A stretch of DNA of 64,000 bases from JAJCYK01 sp965224285 (GTDB taxonomy: Bacteria > Bacteroidota > Bacteroidia > Cytophagales > Cyclobacteriaceae), in NCBI GenBank assembly GCA_965224285.1, contig OZ245043.1, positions 4,464,001 through 4,528,000 on the forward strand, read 5' to 3'. Position 1 is the stretch's first letter. Every line of letters begins with the position of its first letter. A program made the position numbers and the translations under genes. Positions 26,168-35,082 of the stretch are shown here, piece after piece. Under the pieces are notes generated by a model. That model did not search any database. It was not told the origin of the DNA and worked only from the letters and a program-made list of their open reading frames with translations.

Positions 26168-28774
26168 ATGAAGCTAATAATAACAGTTCTTTTGGTGATA
26201 ACCAGTTTTGTAAAATCCTGGGGAACCGATGAATCACAGCTTACCAAAATGGAACACTGGACTAAGCCCTTTCATCTGAACGACAGCGCCAGGGTAAATC
26301 TGCTGAATTATCAGGCTCAACAAGTGCTTAAAAATGAGCCAGCCGAAGCGATCGAGTTGGCAGAAAAAGCCCTAAAACTAGGAGAAGCGCTTTCCTATCA
26401 GGATGGTGTTACTGAAAGTCTTATTTTGTTAGGACGTGGAAATCAGGCTCAGAAAGACTACATACAAGCCTTGGATCATTTCCTGCAGGCGTCCAAAGCT
26501 TTGGAGAATAGTGGGCGGATGGTGGATCTGGCAGATATTCAATGGGAGATCGGTGAGCTGTTTACGGAATGGGAAGTACATGAAAAGGCAGTTGAATACT
26601 TTGCTAATTCCTATGAGGTTAGCAGGCAATTGGAGGATACTACCAGACAAGTGCAAATCTTAACGGTATTGGGTAAAACACACCTTCTGCTAAACAACAA
26701 GCAACAGGCACAGGATTACTATACGGATCTATTGGATCTTCACAAGGGACTTGGGAACAAACCCGAAGTGTTATCAGTACTGGAAAAGTTGGCTGAGATA
26801 TTCGCCGAGCTCGGGTCCCGTGAGAAAGCGCTGGATTACGAATTACAGGTAGTGGATATCAAGAAGGATCTGGGTATGGAATCTGCATTGGCCGCTTCTT
26901 TCAATCGAATAGGGAATCATTATAAGAACCTCAATAATAATACCCTGGCCTTGCGATATTTCAAGGAGTCGCTCAAACTAAGCCACAAGCTGGGAAGGGG
27001 AGAAGAAGGTGATCAGGATGATGATGTACTGATGAATATCGCCTTTATATACCAAGCGGAGGGAGACTATGACCAGGCGCTCAAGTATTTATTTGATGCT
27101 TTGGAAATAAGACGTGCCCAGGAAGATTTCGTAACTGCGGCGGAGGTTAATCATGAGATAGCTTACACTTATCTGGCTTTAGGAAAATTGAAGCCGGCCC
27201 GGGAATATGCAAAAATGGCGGTGACCTGGGCTGAGAGAGAGAAAGCTTATGAAGTATTGGTAAGCAGCTATAAAATTTTATCCGACATTTATCTAAACGA
27301 TGGTGACGACGAAAACGCCCTTAAATATTATAAAAAGCATACCGAAATAATGCGCCAGCTGTATACTGCTCAAAACAAGCAGAAACAAAAACTTCTGGAA
27401 AAGCAACTGGAAATCGAACGCAAAGAGAAGGAATTCAAATTGCTGCTGATTGACAAGGAAATGAAAGACCTGGAGGTAAAGGAATTTCAATACGTCGCAG
27501 AAAAGAAAGAATCGGATATTGCCTTACTTAAAAAAGAGGCGGAACTGCATGATATCAGCCTACAGGTACAACAAGCTGAAAAGGAAAGAGCTCAGCAGGC
27601 CTTGCTGTTGTCCCAGCAGTCTTATGAGGTTGAGAAAAACATCCGTGAAATGCGCATTCAGTCCTTAAGGTTGCGCGAAAAAGAGCTGGAGGAAAAGGAA
27701 AGGCAGAAGACCATCGCTCTGCTTAAGGAAAGAAAAGCGTTGCAAGAATCGGAATTGGAAATTTCACAGGCTATGCGGACTTTCTTTTTCGGGCTCTCGG
27801 TGTTATTTGCCATTATACTTTTCCTCATTTATCGCAGCTATAGGCTAAAGAAAAAAGCCAATACCAGTTTAGCCCTGCAAAATATGGAGATCCAGCAGCA
27901 GAAGGATAGGTTGGAGCAAGCTTTGAAAGAGTTGAAAGCAGCTCACACTCAAATTGTGCAATCAGAAAAGATGGCCAGCTTGGGTGAGCTCACGGCAGGT
28001 ATAGCACACGAAATAAACAATCCCATAAACTTTGTTTATGCAGGAGTAGATGGATTAAGGGCTTCATTAGAAGGCCTCCTAGCGGTGCTCAACAAGTATG
28101 CAGAATTAGATGCGACCGGTAGTATTGGCGAAATTGAGAAAGTATTGACGGAGGTTAGGAATATTAAACAGCAACTTTACTTTGAAGAAACTAAGGATAA
28201 TGTGTTTGAAGTGGTCAATGCCATTAAAGAAGGAGCCTCCAGGACCGCGGAAATAGTAAAAGGACTTCGGTCGTTTTCCAGATTGGATGAAACTGAGCTA
28301 AAGAATGCCGATATACATGAAGGGATTGACAGCACCCTAATATTGCTGAAGTCAAAAATACCGGAAGACCGTATTCGACTGATAAAAGATTATGACCTTA
28401 CCATCCCTGAGATAGAATGCTTTCCAGGGCAACTCAATCAAGTGTTTATGAACATCATTAGTAACGCTATTGAAGCCATTGACGGACCGGGTAAGATCAT
28501 AATCAGTACCAAAAATTTCACGGATACCGTGCAGATCAAGATCTCAGATAGTGGCAAGGGTATGTCTGAAGAGATCAAATCAAAGATATTTCAACCATTT
28601 TTTACCACCAAAGGACCCGGTGACGGTACCGGATTGGGCTTATCCATTACTTTCGGAATAATCGATAAGCACAGAGGTAAAATTACCGTGGATAGTGAAA
28701 AGAGCAAGGGGACAGCTTTTACCATCACCATTCCTAAAAAACTTCAGCAAGTCCTTGAGCCGATAATAACCTGA
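26168..28774 (+). CDS. TPR-repeat sensor histidine kinase
   Basis: 868 aa from ATG 26168; an in-frame TTG at 26150 is weaker. A signal-like N-terminus (MKLIITVLLVITSFVKSWG) precedes a large extracytoplasmic TPR region (about 45-400), a long charged coiled coil (about 400-535, rich in E/K/Q), a membrane span (about 541-560, FFFGLSVLFAIILFLIYRSY), a second coiled coil, and the kinase: HisKA with H614 (GIAHEINNPINF), N-box NIISNAIEAI, DSGKGM and GTGLGLSI. TPR sensors of this type are common in Bacteroidota; the stimulus is unknown. A membrane-bound AraC-type regulator follows after 2 bp, making the pair an operon without a REC-bearing partner of its own. Confidence 0.92.
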   Translation: MKLIITVLLVITSFVKSWGTDESQLTKMEHWTKPFHLNDSARVNLLNYQAQQVLKNEPAEAIELAEKALKLGEALSYQDGVTESLILLGRGNQAQKDYIQALDHFLQASKALENSGRMVDLADIQWEIGELFTEWEVHEKAVEYFANSYEVSRQLEDTTRQVQILTVLGKTHLLLNNKQQAQDYYTDLLDLHKGLGNKPEVLSVLEKLAEIFAELGSREKALDYELQVVDIKKDLGMESALAASFNRIGNHYKNLNNNTLALRYFKESLKLSHKLGRGEEGDQDDDVLMNIAFIYQAEGDYDQALKYLFDALEIRRAQEDFVTAAEVNHEIAYTYLALGKLKPAREYAKMAVTWAEREKAYEVLVSSYKILSDIYLNDGDDENALKYYKKHTEIMRQLYTAQNKQKQKLLEKQLEIERKEKEFKLLLIDKEMKDLEVKEFQYVAEKKESDIALLKKEAELHDISLQVQQAEKERAQQALLLSQQSYEVEKNIREMRIQSLRLREKELEEKERQKTIALLKERKALQESELEISQAMRTFFFGLSVLFAIILFLIYRSYRLKKKANTSLALQNMEIQQQKDRLEQALKELKAAHTQIVQSEKMASLGELTAGIAHEINNPINFVYAGVDGLRASLEGLLAVLNKYAELDATGSIGEIEKVLTEVRNIKQQLYFEETKDNVFEVVNAIKEGASRTAEIVKGLRSFSRLDETELKNADIHEGIDSTLILLKSKIPEDRIRLIKDYDLTIPEIECFPGQLNQVFMNIISNAIEAIDGPGKIIISTKNFTDTVQIKISDSGKGMSEEIKSKIFQPFFTTKGPGDGTGLGLSITFGIIDKHRGKITVDSEKSKGTAFTITIPKKLQQVLEPIIT

Positions 28775-28776
28775 GA

Positions 28777-29838
28777 ATGCCAGCGGTGGATCAGCCCTGG
28801 ATGGTATTTTTCTTGCTTGCTGCTGGTCATGGGCTATTCCTCTCCAGCTTCCTGGCATTTAAAAGCGGCCGTAGCCATCCATCAGCCAGATACCTGTCGC
28901 TATTAATCCTGCTATTTTCCCTGAGCTTATTGTATTATCTCGCCTACTGGACCGGGATGGTTAGGGAAATTTCTCCCTACTGGGGGGTAGTTTTGGCATT
29001 GCCGACCCTCTACGGTCCCTTGATATTTGCTTTTTTCAGCGAACTCAGGCTAAGAAGGATATTAATCTGGATACACACCATACCATTTTGGCTACATCTG
29101 GGCTATCTTTTTGGATATTACCTCCAGCAGTCCACTGCAGTTTCCTCTTTGTGGTTTAGTATTCTGGGGGTACGGGTGTTTATCCTATTACAAAATTTAA
29201 GTTTGATGGCTTATGCCTGGTGGGTACTAAAGGATGCCTATAAGCTGAAACCCAGCAGGGGCAATGCCATTGTGGTCATTGGCTGGTGCTTTGCCGGTTT
29301 TGTACTCAGCTATTGCTCATATTATGCATTGGTTTTTACCACCGGATTGGAAGCCATACATGACTATTATATATCCTTGTCGATGACCATTTTCATGTAT
29401 GTACTAGGATATTTAAGTCATAGCAGCAAAATAATGAGAGCACTATCCGGAAAATTCAGGACTTATCATAAACCGGGTCTAAGTAGGAGTATGATTGACA
29501 ATTTTAAACCAAGGCTGTTGGAGATCATGCAATCTGAGAAACCATACTTAAACGGCAATTTAAAAATGAGGGAATTGGCCGAAACGCTCAACATGACATC
29601 TCATCAATTGTCCGAATTGATCAACTTGGAATTCGGAATAAATTTCTCCGAATTTCTAAACCATTACCGGGTACTGGAAGCCCGGCGGCTTTTGTTGAAG
29701 GAACCGCGGGTAATGGATGCAGGTTATAAATCAGGGTTTAATAACAAAACTTCTTTCAGTCAGATCTTTAAAAGGCATACAGGTCTCACCCCATCCCAAT
29801 ATCGTGATTCAAAGGTAAGTATTTCAGGCAATCACTGA
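28777..29838 (+). CDS. Membrane-bound AraC-family transcriptional regulator
   Basis: 353 aa. The N-terminal two-thirds has about seven hydrophobic helices (residues 8-225), followed by a linker and a C-terminal AraC/XylS helix-turn-helix (about 255-348: LKMRELAETLNMTSHQLSELIN, then AGYKSGFNNKTSFSQIFKRHTGLTPSQYR). It is a one-component membrane regulator that would sense through its membrane domain, or be influenced by the TPR kinase encoded 2 bp upstream. There is no REC domain, so phospho-transfer from that kinase is not obvious. The following gene, tolC-like, starts 153 bp later behind its own putative sigma-54 promoter. Confidence 0.9.
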   Translation: MPAVDQPWMVFFLLAAGHGLFLSSFLAFKSGRSHPSARYLSLLILLFSLSLLYYLAYWTGMVREISPYWGVVLALPTLYGPLIFAFFSELRLRRILIWIHTIPFWLHLGYLFGYYLQQSTAVSSLWFSILGVRVFILLQNLSLMAYAWWVLKDAYKLKPSRGNAIVVIGWCFAGFVLSYCSYYALVFTTGLEAIHDYYISLSMTIFMYVLGYLSHSSKIMRALSGKFRTYHKPGLSRSMIDNFKPRLLEIMQSEKPYLNGNLKMRELAETLNMTSHQLSELINLEFGINFSEFLNHYRVLEARRLLLKEPRVMDAGYKSGFNNKTSFSQIFKRHTGLTPSQYRDSKVSISGNH

Positions 29839-29849
29839 GATAAAGCCAA

Positions 29850-29887
29850 TGTTCGAAATCGGACAATATGGTACGTTTGCGGACAAT
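29850..29887. promoter_or_regulatory. Paired TGTYCG-N4-CGRACA operator sites upstream of tolC-like gene
   Basis: Site 1 is TGTTCG-AAAT-CGGACA (29850-29865). Site 2 is GGTACG-TTTG-CGGACA (29870-29885), 10 of 12 positions matching. Both continue with AT, so CGGACAAT is repeated exactly 20 bp apart, two helical turns. The same dyad, TGTCCG-TAAT-CGAACA, is found at 2111-2126 before the NtrC-type regulator operon. Confidence 0.6.
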
Positions 29888-29938
29888 TAATTTGTTAGAA
29901 TATAGGCTAACTACTTGATTGTCAATCAATTTTTTAAG

Positions 29939-29954
29939 TGGCACATCGATTGAA
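29939..29954 (+). promoter_or_regulatory. Putative sigma-54 promoter of the tolC-like gene
   Basis: TGGCAC-ATCGA-TTGAA matches the -24 element exactly (TGGCAC) and has the correct N5 spacing, with one mismatch in the -12 element (TTGC to TTGA). Transcription would begin near 29965, about 26 nt before ATG 29991. Operator site 1 lies 75-90 bp upstream of the -24 GG, as expected for an enhancer-binding protein. Confidence 0.55.
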
Positions 29955-29990
29955 CCCCTTTTGCCAAACAACTATCTAAACTATATTCGT

Positions 29991-31313
29991 ATGAAGTCCA
30001 ACTGGAAAAACGCAAACATCGGGATTATATGCTTTTTTGTAGGACTATTAAGCTTAAATGTCAACGCTCAGAAGATCCTATCTCTGGAGGAAAGCTTGCA
30101 AATAGCTTTGGCCAATAATTTGACTGTAAAACAGGTCGGCAATGATGCACTGATTGCAGAGGCGAATGAGAACCAAAGCAAACTGGAGTATTTGCCCAGG
30201 ATATCTGCATTCAGTAATTATAATATCAGCCGGGGGTTGACCAACGACCCCACCACATTTGAACCGGTGACGGCCACCACTAAAAGTTCAACTCCATCCA
30301 TCAGCTTGGATTTGAACATATTTAATGGCATGCAAACCCGTAATACCATCCGCCGTAACCAATTGATCAGTCAGTCGGCTGATCTGGATGTACAGCAGGC
30401 AAGGGATAATATCGAACTCACCGTTACCGCATCCTATCTACAGGTGATTTCCGATTTGGAAAACATTAAAATATCTGAGGAGCGACTGGACTTACTGTCC
30501 AATCAATTGAAAAGAGCAGAAAGAAGGGTAGAGGCAGGGGTAGCCAATATGGAACAGGTTTACAACCTGCGATCTCAGATTGCTAATGAAAACCTCAATA
30601 AGGTGACCCTGGAAAACCAGTTCAAGAGAGATAGATTAACCCTTCTGCAGACCTTAATGCTGGACCCTGCGGAAGATTATGAGTTAAGTGACCCCACCAT
30701 ACTGGAGGAAAATATCGATACCAATTTGCCTTCTTATCAGGATTTGTTGACTGCAGTAATGGAGTACAATCCGGGACTGAAGAGCGCTGGTTTGAACATA
30801 GAAGCCTCTCAAATGGATTTGGCCATTGCCAGAGCCGGTAGATTTCCTCGCCTTGATATGAGGGCTGCGTACGGATCCACATTTTCCTCTAATAATGAAG
30901 ATTCATATTTCGACCAGTTGGACATCAACGAACAGAAATTCCTGGGTTTTAGCTTAAGTATCCCCATATTTGATCGGCATAGGATCAAAAACAATATTCA
31001 TATATCCAAGATCAATATTGCTCAAAGTGAGCTGACCTATGATCAGGCTCGTATAGACCTGGTCAATAACCTGCAGCAAGCTTATTTGGACCTGGTGGCT
31101 GCCCATAGCACTTATATTGCTGCTCAAGAGAATCTAAATGCTTTGGAACAGTCTTTTAAGTTTTCGGAAGGTCGCTATAACTCCGGGAATACCGACTTTT
31201 ATACTTATTTGGAAAGCTTAAATAACAAGAACCGGGCGGAGATTGATTTGATCAATTCCCGATACAGCTATTTGTTCCGTAAGCGTATACTCAATATTTA
31301 TCAGGGTATTTAA
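29991..31313 (+). CDS. TolC-family outer-membrane efflux protein
   Basis: 440 aa from ATG 29991, which begins the signal peptide (ending LNVNAQ, about residue 27). An in-frame TTG at 29919 lies upstream of the predicted promoter, so it is excluded. Two repeats of the outer-membrane efflux fold are visible: ISAFSNYNISRGL and LDLNIFNG in the first, FPRLDMRAAYG and LGFSLSIPIFDR in the second, separated by long coiled helices. It should form the trimeric outer-membrane channel for a tripartite efflux or type I secretion system. No HlyD-type adaptor, RND pump or ABC transporter is encoded nearby, so its partner lies elsewhere. Its 3' end overlaps the convergent gene by 23 bp. Confidence 0.93.
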   Translation: MKSNWKNANIGIICFFVGLLSLNVNAQKILSLEESLQIALANNLTVKQVGNDALIAEANENQSKLEYLPRISAFSNYNISRGLTNDPTTFEPVTATTKSSTPSISLDLNIFNGMQTRNTIRRNQLISQSADLDVQQARDNIELTVTASYLQVISDLENIKISEERLDLLSNQLKRAERRVEAGVANMEQVYNLRSQIANENLNKVTLENQFKRDRLTLLQTLMLDPAEDYELSDPTILEENIDTNLPSYQDLLTAVMEYNPGLKSAGLNIEASQMDLAIARAGRFPRLDMRAAYGSTFSSNNEDSYFDQLDINEQKFLGFSLSIPIFDRHRIKNNIHISKINIAQSELTYDQARIDLVNNLQQAYLDLVAAHSTYIAAQENLNALEQSFKFSEGRYNSGNTDFYTYLESLNNKNRAEIDLINSRYSYLFRKRILNIYQGI

Positions 31314-32103
31314 TCCTGAACAGATCCATGAATTCTTTACTGCACAACCAAAGGTGGTCGCCCATGATGTTGACATGTGAGTAGTTCTTCCCATCTGGCA
31401 GGGGTAAAGTGAACCTGGTATCGTGGTACAGGTGATAAAAATGGATTTGGCTATCTAAAAGAAAGTAGAGGTATTCTTTGGTAAAGTTGAAGTCCACATC
31501 CCCGGGTACCTTAATAGTTTTAAGATATTTACCCAGGATATCCGACACCAGTACACCCTGGTGCCGATCGCCGATATATAACCGGTTTTGATACTCCTCC
31601 ACTAGGTACGGGTGTAAGTCGGCATGTGCAAAAAGGTTGATCAGAGCATTTTCCATGATTATTTGCTGATATTCCAGATTGAATTTTAACAGATTCAGCT
31701 CCTGGTCATCTAACAGCCAAATATGGTTGTCATTACTCAAAGTTGCCAGCCTCACGTAGCCCACCGATTCGGGAATAGTATGAATTTCTCCTCGGTGAGA
31801 TAAGAATTGGTTCAGAAAAATAAATTGCTGGGTGTTTTCAAAGAATAGGAAAGTTCGCAACCCCCTCACCTGAAGGTGTGAAGGATTACCGAAAGGCGCG
31901 GTACCAAAATTAGCTATTGTTTCACCTCCATGGTCAAATTGGGATAATTCACCTTCGGTATTAACCGTATAAAGACGCTGACGAACGTCACTATCCATAA
32001 ACACCACTGGATGTTGAATAGGGATGGATTTAAGCAGGCGCCAGTCCTGTCCGTGCAGCAGCTGAGTGCAGCTCAACCAAATTATAAGGCAGTATTTAAT
32101 CAA
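31291..32103 (-). CDS. Secreted protein of unknown function, propeller-like
   Basis: 270 aa. The start is TTG at 32103, directly after an in-frame stop two codons upstream; no ATG precedes residue 36. A signal peptide (MIKYCLIIWLSCTQLLHGQ) is followed by recurring short beta-strand blocks (RQRLYTVNTEGELSQFD, NDNHIWLLDDQELNLLKF, YQNRLYIGDRHQGVLVSDILG, NIMGDHLWLCSKEFMDLF) that suggest a small beta-propeller. Family not recognised. It overlaps the 3' end of lpxH by 8 bp, so it is translationally coupled to it, and its own 3' end overlaps the convergent tolC-like gene. A cell-envelope role is plausible from the coupling only. Confidence 0.8.
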   Translation of the reverse strand: MIKYCLIIWLSCTQLLHGQDWRLLKSIPIQHPVVFMDSDVRQRLYTVNTEGELSQFDHGGETIANFGTAPFGNPSHLQVRGLRTFLFFENTQQFIFLNQFLSHRGEIHTIPESVGYVRLATLSNDNHIWLLDDQELNLLKFNLEYQQIIMENALINLFAHADLHPYLVEEYQNRLYIGDRHQGVLVSDILGKYLKTIKVPGDVDFNFTKEYLYFLLDSQIHFYHLYHDTRFTLPLPDGKNYSHVNIMGDHLWLCSKEFMDLFRIKYPDKY

Positions 32104-32863
32104 ATTTTAAAATTTCGAAATTCTCACCGTCAAATACCCCATAATCCCGGGCCTGGATCCATTCCCCTATGTTATAGTACCTGCTGTTATCGGTTACCGG
32201 AAGGCTTAGTGACAGATGCCGGTGTCCAAATATGTAAAAGTCATGGTGATTTCCCTCCTTTTCCAATTGTTTACAATGCTGCAGGATCCACTCCTGTGCT
32301 TCACTTTGAAATGGCTGGGCAATCCCATTTCGTGACCGGCTGTTGCGTGACCAGAAATGAGCCAGGGCGAACCCCAGATTGGGATGCAACCACCGGAATA
32401 ACCATTGGCAGGCTGGATTTGAAAAGATTTTTTTTAATAGTTTATACCATGGCTCTCCTGGCCCCAATCCATCACCATGACCAATGCAAAATCGATGGTC
32501 ATTTACCAGGAAGGATTGCGGGGAGCTATAGACTGGAATATTGAGCTCCTGAGGAAAGTAGTCATGAAGCCACATATCATGATTTCCGGTAAAGAAGTAT
32601 ATCGGGATTCCCCGATCAGTGATAGATGCCAGCTTGCCTAGCAGCCTTACGAATCCTTTGGGCACCACATGGCGATATTCAAACCAGAAATCAAAAATGT
32701 CGCCCAGTAGAAAGAAAGCAGCGGCCTGCTCTTCATTATGGTCCAGCCATCTGACCAGACTTTTCTCCCTCTCTAAGCTTGTTTGATGATCTGGCTCGCC
32801 CAGGTGCACATCAGAAGCAAAGAATAGTTTTTTATCCTGAGAAAGCTGAAAGTCATCGATCAT
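32096..32863 (-). CDS. lpxH: UDP-2,3-diacylglucosamine diphosphatase
   Basis: 255 aa from ATG 32863; an in-frame TTG at 32872 lies inside the terminator hairpin and is rejected. It is a calcineurin-like metallophosphoesterase with all metal-binding motifs in order: SDVHLG (near 17), LGDIFDFW (near 52), GNHD (near 93), GHGDG (near 128) and FGHRH (near 214). It hydrolyses UDP-2,3-diacylglucosamine to lipid X in lipid A synthesis, at the inner face of the cytoplasmic membrane. It is separated from ftsH by a terminator, so it probably has its own promoter or depends on read-through. It is translationally coupled to the secreted unknown protein downstream. Confidence 0.92.
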   Translation of the reverse strand: MIDDFQLSQDKKLFFASDVHLGEPDHQTSLEREKSLVRWLDHNEEQAAAFFLLGDIFDFWFEYRHVVPKGFVRLLGKLASITDRGIPIYFFTGNHDMWLHDYFPQELNIPVYSSPQSFLVNDHRFCIGHGDGLGPGEPWYKLLKKIFSNPACQWLFRWLHPNLGFALAHFWSRNSRSRNGIAQPFQSEAQEWILQHCKQLEKEGNHHDFYIFGHRHLSLSLPVTDNSRYYNIGEWIQARDYGVFDGENFEILKFD

Positions 32864-32870
32864 ATCATAC

Positions 32871-32901
32871 AAATAAAAAGATCAGGAGATTTCCTGATCT
32901 T
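32871..32901 (-). terminator. Rho-independent terminator after ftsH
   Basis: AAGATCAGGA (32878-32887) and TCCTGATCTT (32892-32901) form a perfect 10-bp stem with a 4-nt loop. On the minus strand it is followed by TTTTTATTT, placing termination 29-60 bp after the ftsH stop and just before lpxH. Confidence 0.85.
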
Positions 32902-32929
32902 GAATTTATACATTTCGTATTACAATCTA

Positions 32930-35044
32930 CTACTCCGCATCTTTTCTGACATCACGTGGCTTTAAGGAGTCGGCGCTACTACCGTCGAGCGGTACCTGGT
33001 CATTATTGGTTTTGCGACCACCGGTAGAGTCTTCTAGTTCGGTTTTTGAATCTTCGGCGGTAGATCCTTCCGGTTCTTCTTCCTGGTCTTTACCATTGGT
33101 AAACGCCTGGTAAGTGGTTTGTTTCTCGAACGGTCGTTTTCCGATGAGTCGTTCCAGATCGCTTTGGAAAATAATTTCTTTCTCCAACAATTCCTGAGCT
33201 ACTATCTCCAGTTGCTCCCTCTTATCGCTCAATAAAGTCTTAGTCCGATCAAAACTGCTGTTGATCAACTTGCGGACCTCTTCATCAATAGTTTCGGCAG
33301 TGGATTCGGAATAGGGTTTATTAAAAGTATATTCGGATTGCTTGCTGTCATAGAAAGAGACATTCCCTATTTTATCATTCATACCGTAGATGGTCACAAT
33401 ACTGTAGGCCATCTTCGTTACTCTTTCAAGATCACTTAGTGCGCCGGTAGATATTTTACCTAGCACAATCTCCTCAGCGGCCCGTCCACCCAAGGTCATG
33501 CACATCTCATCCAGCAATTGTTCCGTTTGATATAGAAATTGTTCCTTGGGCAGATATTGTGCATATCCCAACGCCGCCACACCTCTAGGGACGATACTGA
33601 CTTTTACTAATGGATCAGCATGTTCCAAGAACCAACCGGCCACGGCATGCCCGGCTTCATGATAGGCCACAATCCGTTTTTCCTCGGGGGAGATGATCTT
33701 GCTTTTCTTTTCCAACCCTCCGATGACCCGGTCGATGGCATCCTGAAAATCCTTCATATCCACGGCATCCTTGTCTCTTCTGGCCGCAATAAGAGCTGCT
33801 TCGTTACATACGTTGGCAATTTCTGCCCCTGCAAAACCGGGAGTTTGTGCCGCCAGCTTTTTAGGGTCTACCTCACTGCTAAGCTTCAATGGCTTAAGAT
33901 GCACTTTAAAAATCGCTTCCCTGCCTACGATATCCGGCTTATCGATACTGATCTGGCGATCGAATCTTCCAGGTCGCAATAAAGCCTGATCCAGGACGTC
34001 AGGACGGTTGGTGGCCGCTAATATAATTACTCCGCTATCGGTGGCGAACCCATCCATTTCTACCAGTAAGCTGTTTAGGGTATTTTCACGTTCATCATTG
34101 GAACCCGGTACCTGTCCCCGGCCCCTTGACCTTCCGATGGCATCAATTTCATCAATAAATACGATGCATGGCGCTTTCTCTTTAGCTTGCTTAAACAAAT
34201 CCCTGACCCGGGCTGCACCTACCCCTACAAACATTTCCACAAAATCCGAACCGGACAGGGAGAAAAAAGGCACCTCTGCTTCACCGGCTACCGCCTTGGC
34301 CAGCAGGGTTTTTCCGGTACCAGGGGGTCCGATCAACAATGCTCCTTTAGGGATTTTGCCTCCCAGCTTGGTAAATTTGGCCGGGTTCTTCAGAAATTCA
34401 ACTATTTCCTTTACCTCCTCCTTGGCCTCATCCAGTCCGGCAACATCTTTAAAAGTGATTTTTACCTTGTTCTCTGCATCAAACAGAGCCGCCCTGGATT
34501 TACCGATATTGAATATTTGGCCTCCGGGACCGGCTCCACCGGTCATTCTTCGCATTAAAAACCAGAAACCCAGTAGGATTAATATCAAAAACCCCCAGGT
34601 CCAGAAGAATCCCCAGGGATCTCCCCGTTCCTCTACGGAATAGGTCAGGCTTCCCTGCTGATCAGCAGGCAGCTGAGACTTCAGACGATCAAAGTCTTCC
34701 TTAAAGATGTCCACAGAAAGCACAATGAAACTGTAGTGTGGCCCTCCCAGTCCACCCCAGGGGCGTTTGCTTTCCAGTTCTTTGAGATATTTGCTGTTCT
34801 CAACCGCCTCTTTCTTTAGGGTAACTTCTACCTTTTCCTTGTTACGCACCAATAGGATCTTATCCACATCATTATCCAGCACCATTTGCTCGAAACGAGC
34901 CTGATCGATCTTGATGGTTTCCGTATTATTGGTAAAATAGGAGATCCCTACTATGAGGGCTACCAGTGAAGCAATGATCCAGACCTGATAGTTATTCTTC
35001 GGGGGCGGTTTGATAATATTTTTCTTATTTGGATTGTTTGCCAT
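32930..35044 (-). CDS. ftsH: ATP-dependent zinc metalloprotease FtsH
   Basis: 704 aa. A short cytoplasmic N-terminus, first membrane span (about 21-37), periplasmic domain, and second span (about 146-164) precede the AAA+ domain. The AAA+ domain has Walker A GPPGTGKT (239-246), Walker B CIVFIDEIDAIG and the second region of homology ending RPGRFDRQI. The M41 protease has HEAGH (His462, Glu463, His466). A hydrophilic acidic tail of about 60 residues follows the protease domain. It degrades misfolded membrane proteins and selected cytoplasmic proteins as a hexamer in the inner membrane. It lies 38 bp downstream of rsfS in one operon and is closed by a terminator. Confidence 0.98.
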   Translation of the reverse strand: MANNPNKKNIIKPPPKNNYQVWIIASLVALIVGISYFTNNTETIKIDQARFEQMVLDNDVDKILLVRNKEKVEVTLKKEAVENSKYLKELESKRPWGGLGGPHYSFIVLSVDIFKEDFDRLKSQLPADQQGSLTYSVEERGDPWGFFWTWGFLILILLGFWFLMRRMTGGAGPGGQIFNIGKSRAALFDAENKVKITFKDVAGLDEAKEEVKEIVEFLKNPAKFTKLGGKIPKGALLIGPPGTGKTLLAKAVAGEAEVPFFSLSGSDFVEMFVGVGAARVRDLFKQAKEKAPCIVFIDEIDAIGRSRGRGQVPGSNDERENTLNSLLVEMDGFATDSGVIILAATNRPDVLDQALLRPGRFDRQISIDKPDIVGREAIFKVHLKPLKLSSEVDPKKLAAQTPGFAGAEIANVCNEAALIAARRDKDAVDMKDFQDAIDRVIGGLEKKSKIISPEEKRIVAYHEAGHAVAGWFLEHADPLVKVSIVPRGVAALGYAQYLPKEQFLYQTEQLLDEMCMTLGGRAAEEIVLGKISTGALSDLERVTKMAYSIVTIYGMNDKIGNVSFYDSKQSEYTFNKPYSESTAETIDEEVRKLINSSFDRTKTLLSDKREQLEIVAQELLEKEIIFQSDLERLIGKRPFEKQTTYQAFTNGKDQEEEPEGSTAEDSKTELEDSTGGRKTNNDQVPLDGSSADSLKPRDVRKDAE

Positions 35045-35082
35045 TCGTCATTTGCTTTACGAGATAAAAGCCAAATTGTTAT

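Noticed and set aside
29872..29879. TACGTTTG as a -7 promoter element for the tolC-like gene
   Set aside because: It fits the -7 consensus but lacks a TTTG 19 bp upstream and lies within the paired operator; the -24/-12 element at 29939 is better placed. It could still be a secondary promoter.
32011..32544. 177-codon plus-strand reading frame opposite lpxH and its neighbour
   Set aside because: Antisense to the metal-binding core of LpxH, without signal, domain or promoter.
34008..34643. 211-codon plus-strand reading frame opposite ftsH
   Set aside because: Shadow of the AAA+ coding strand; composition is Ser/Pro/Ala-rich and no motif is seen.
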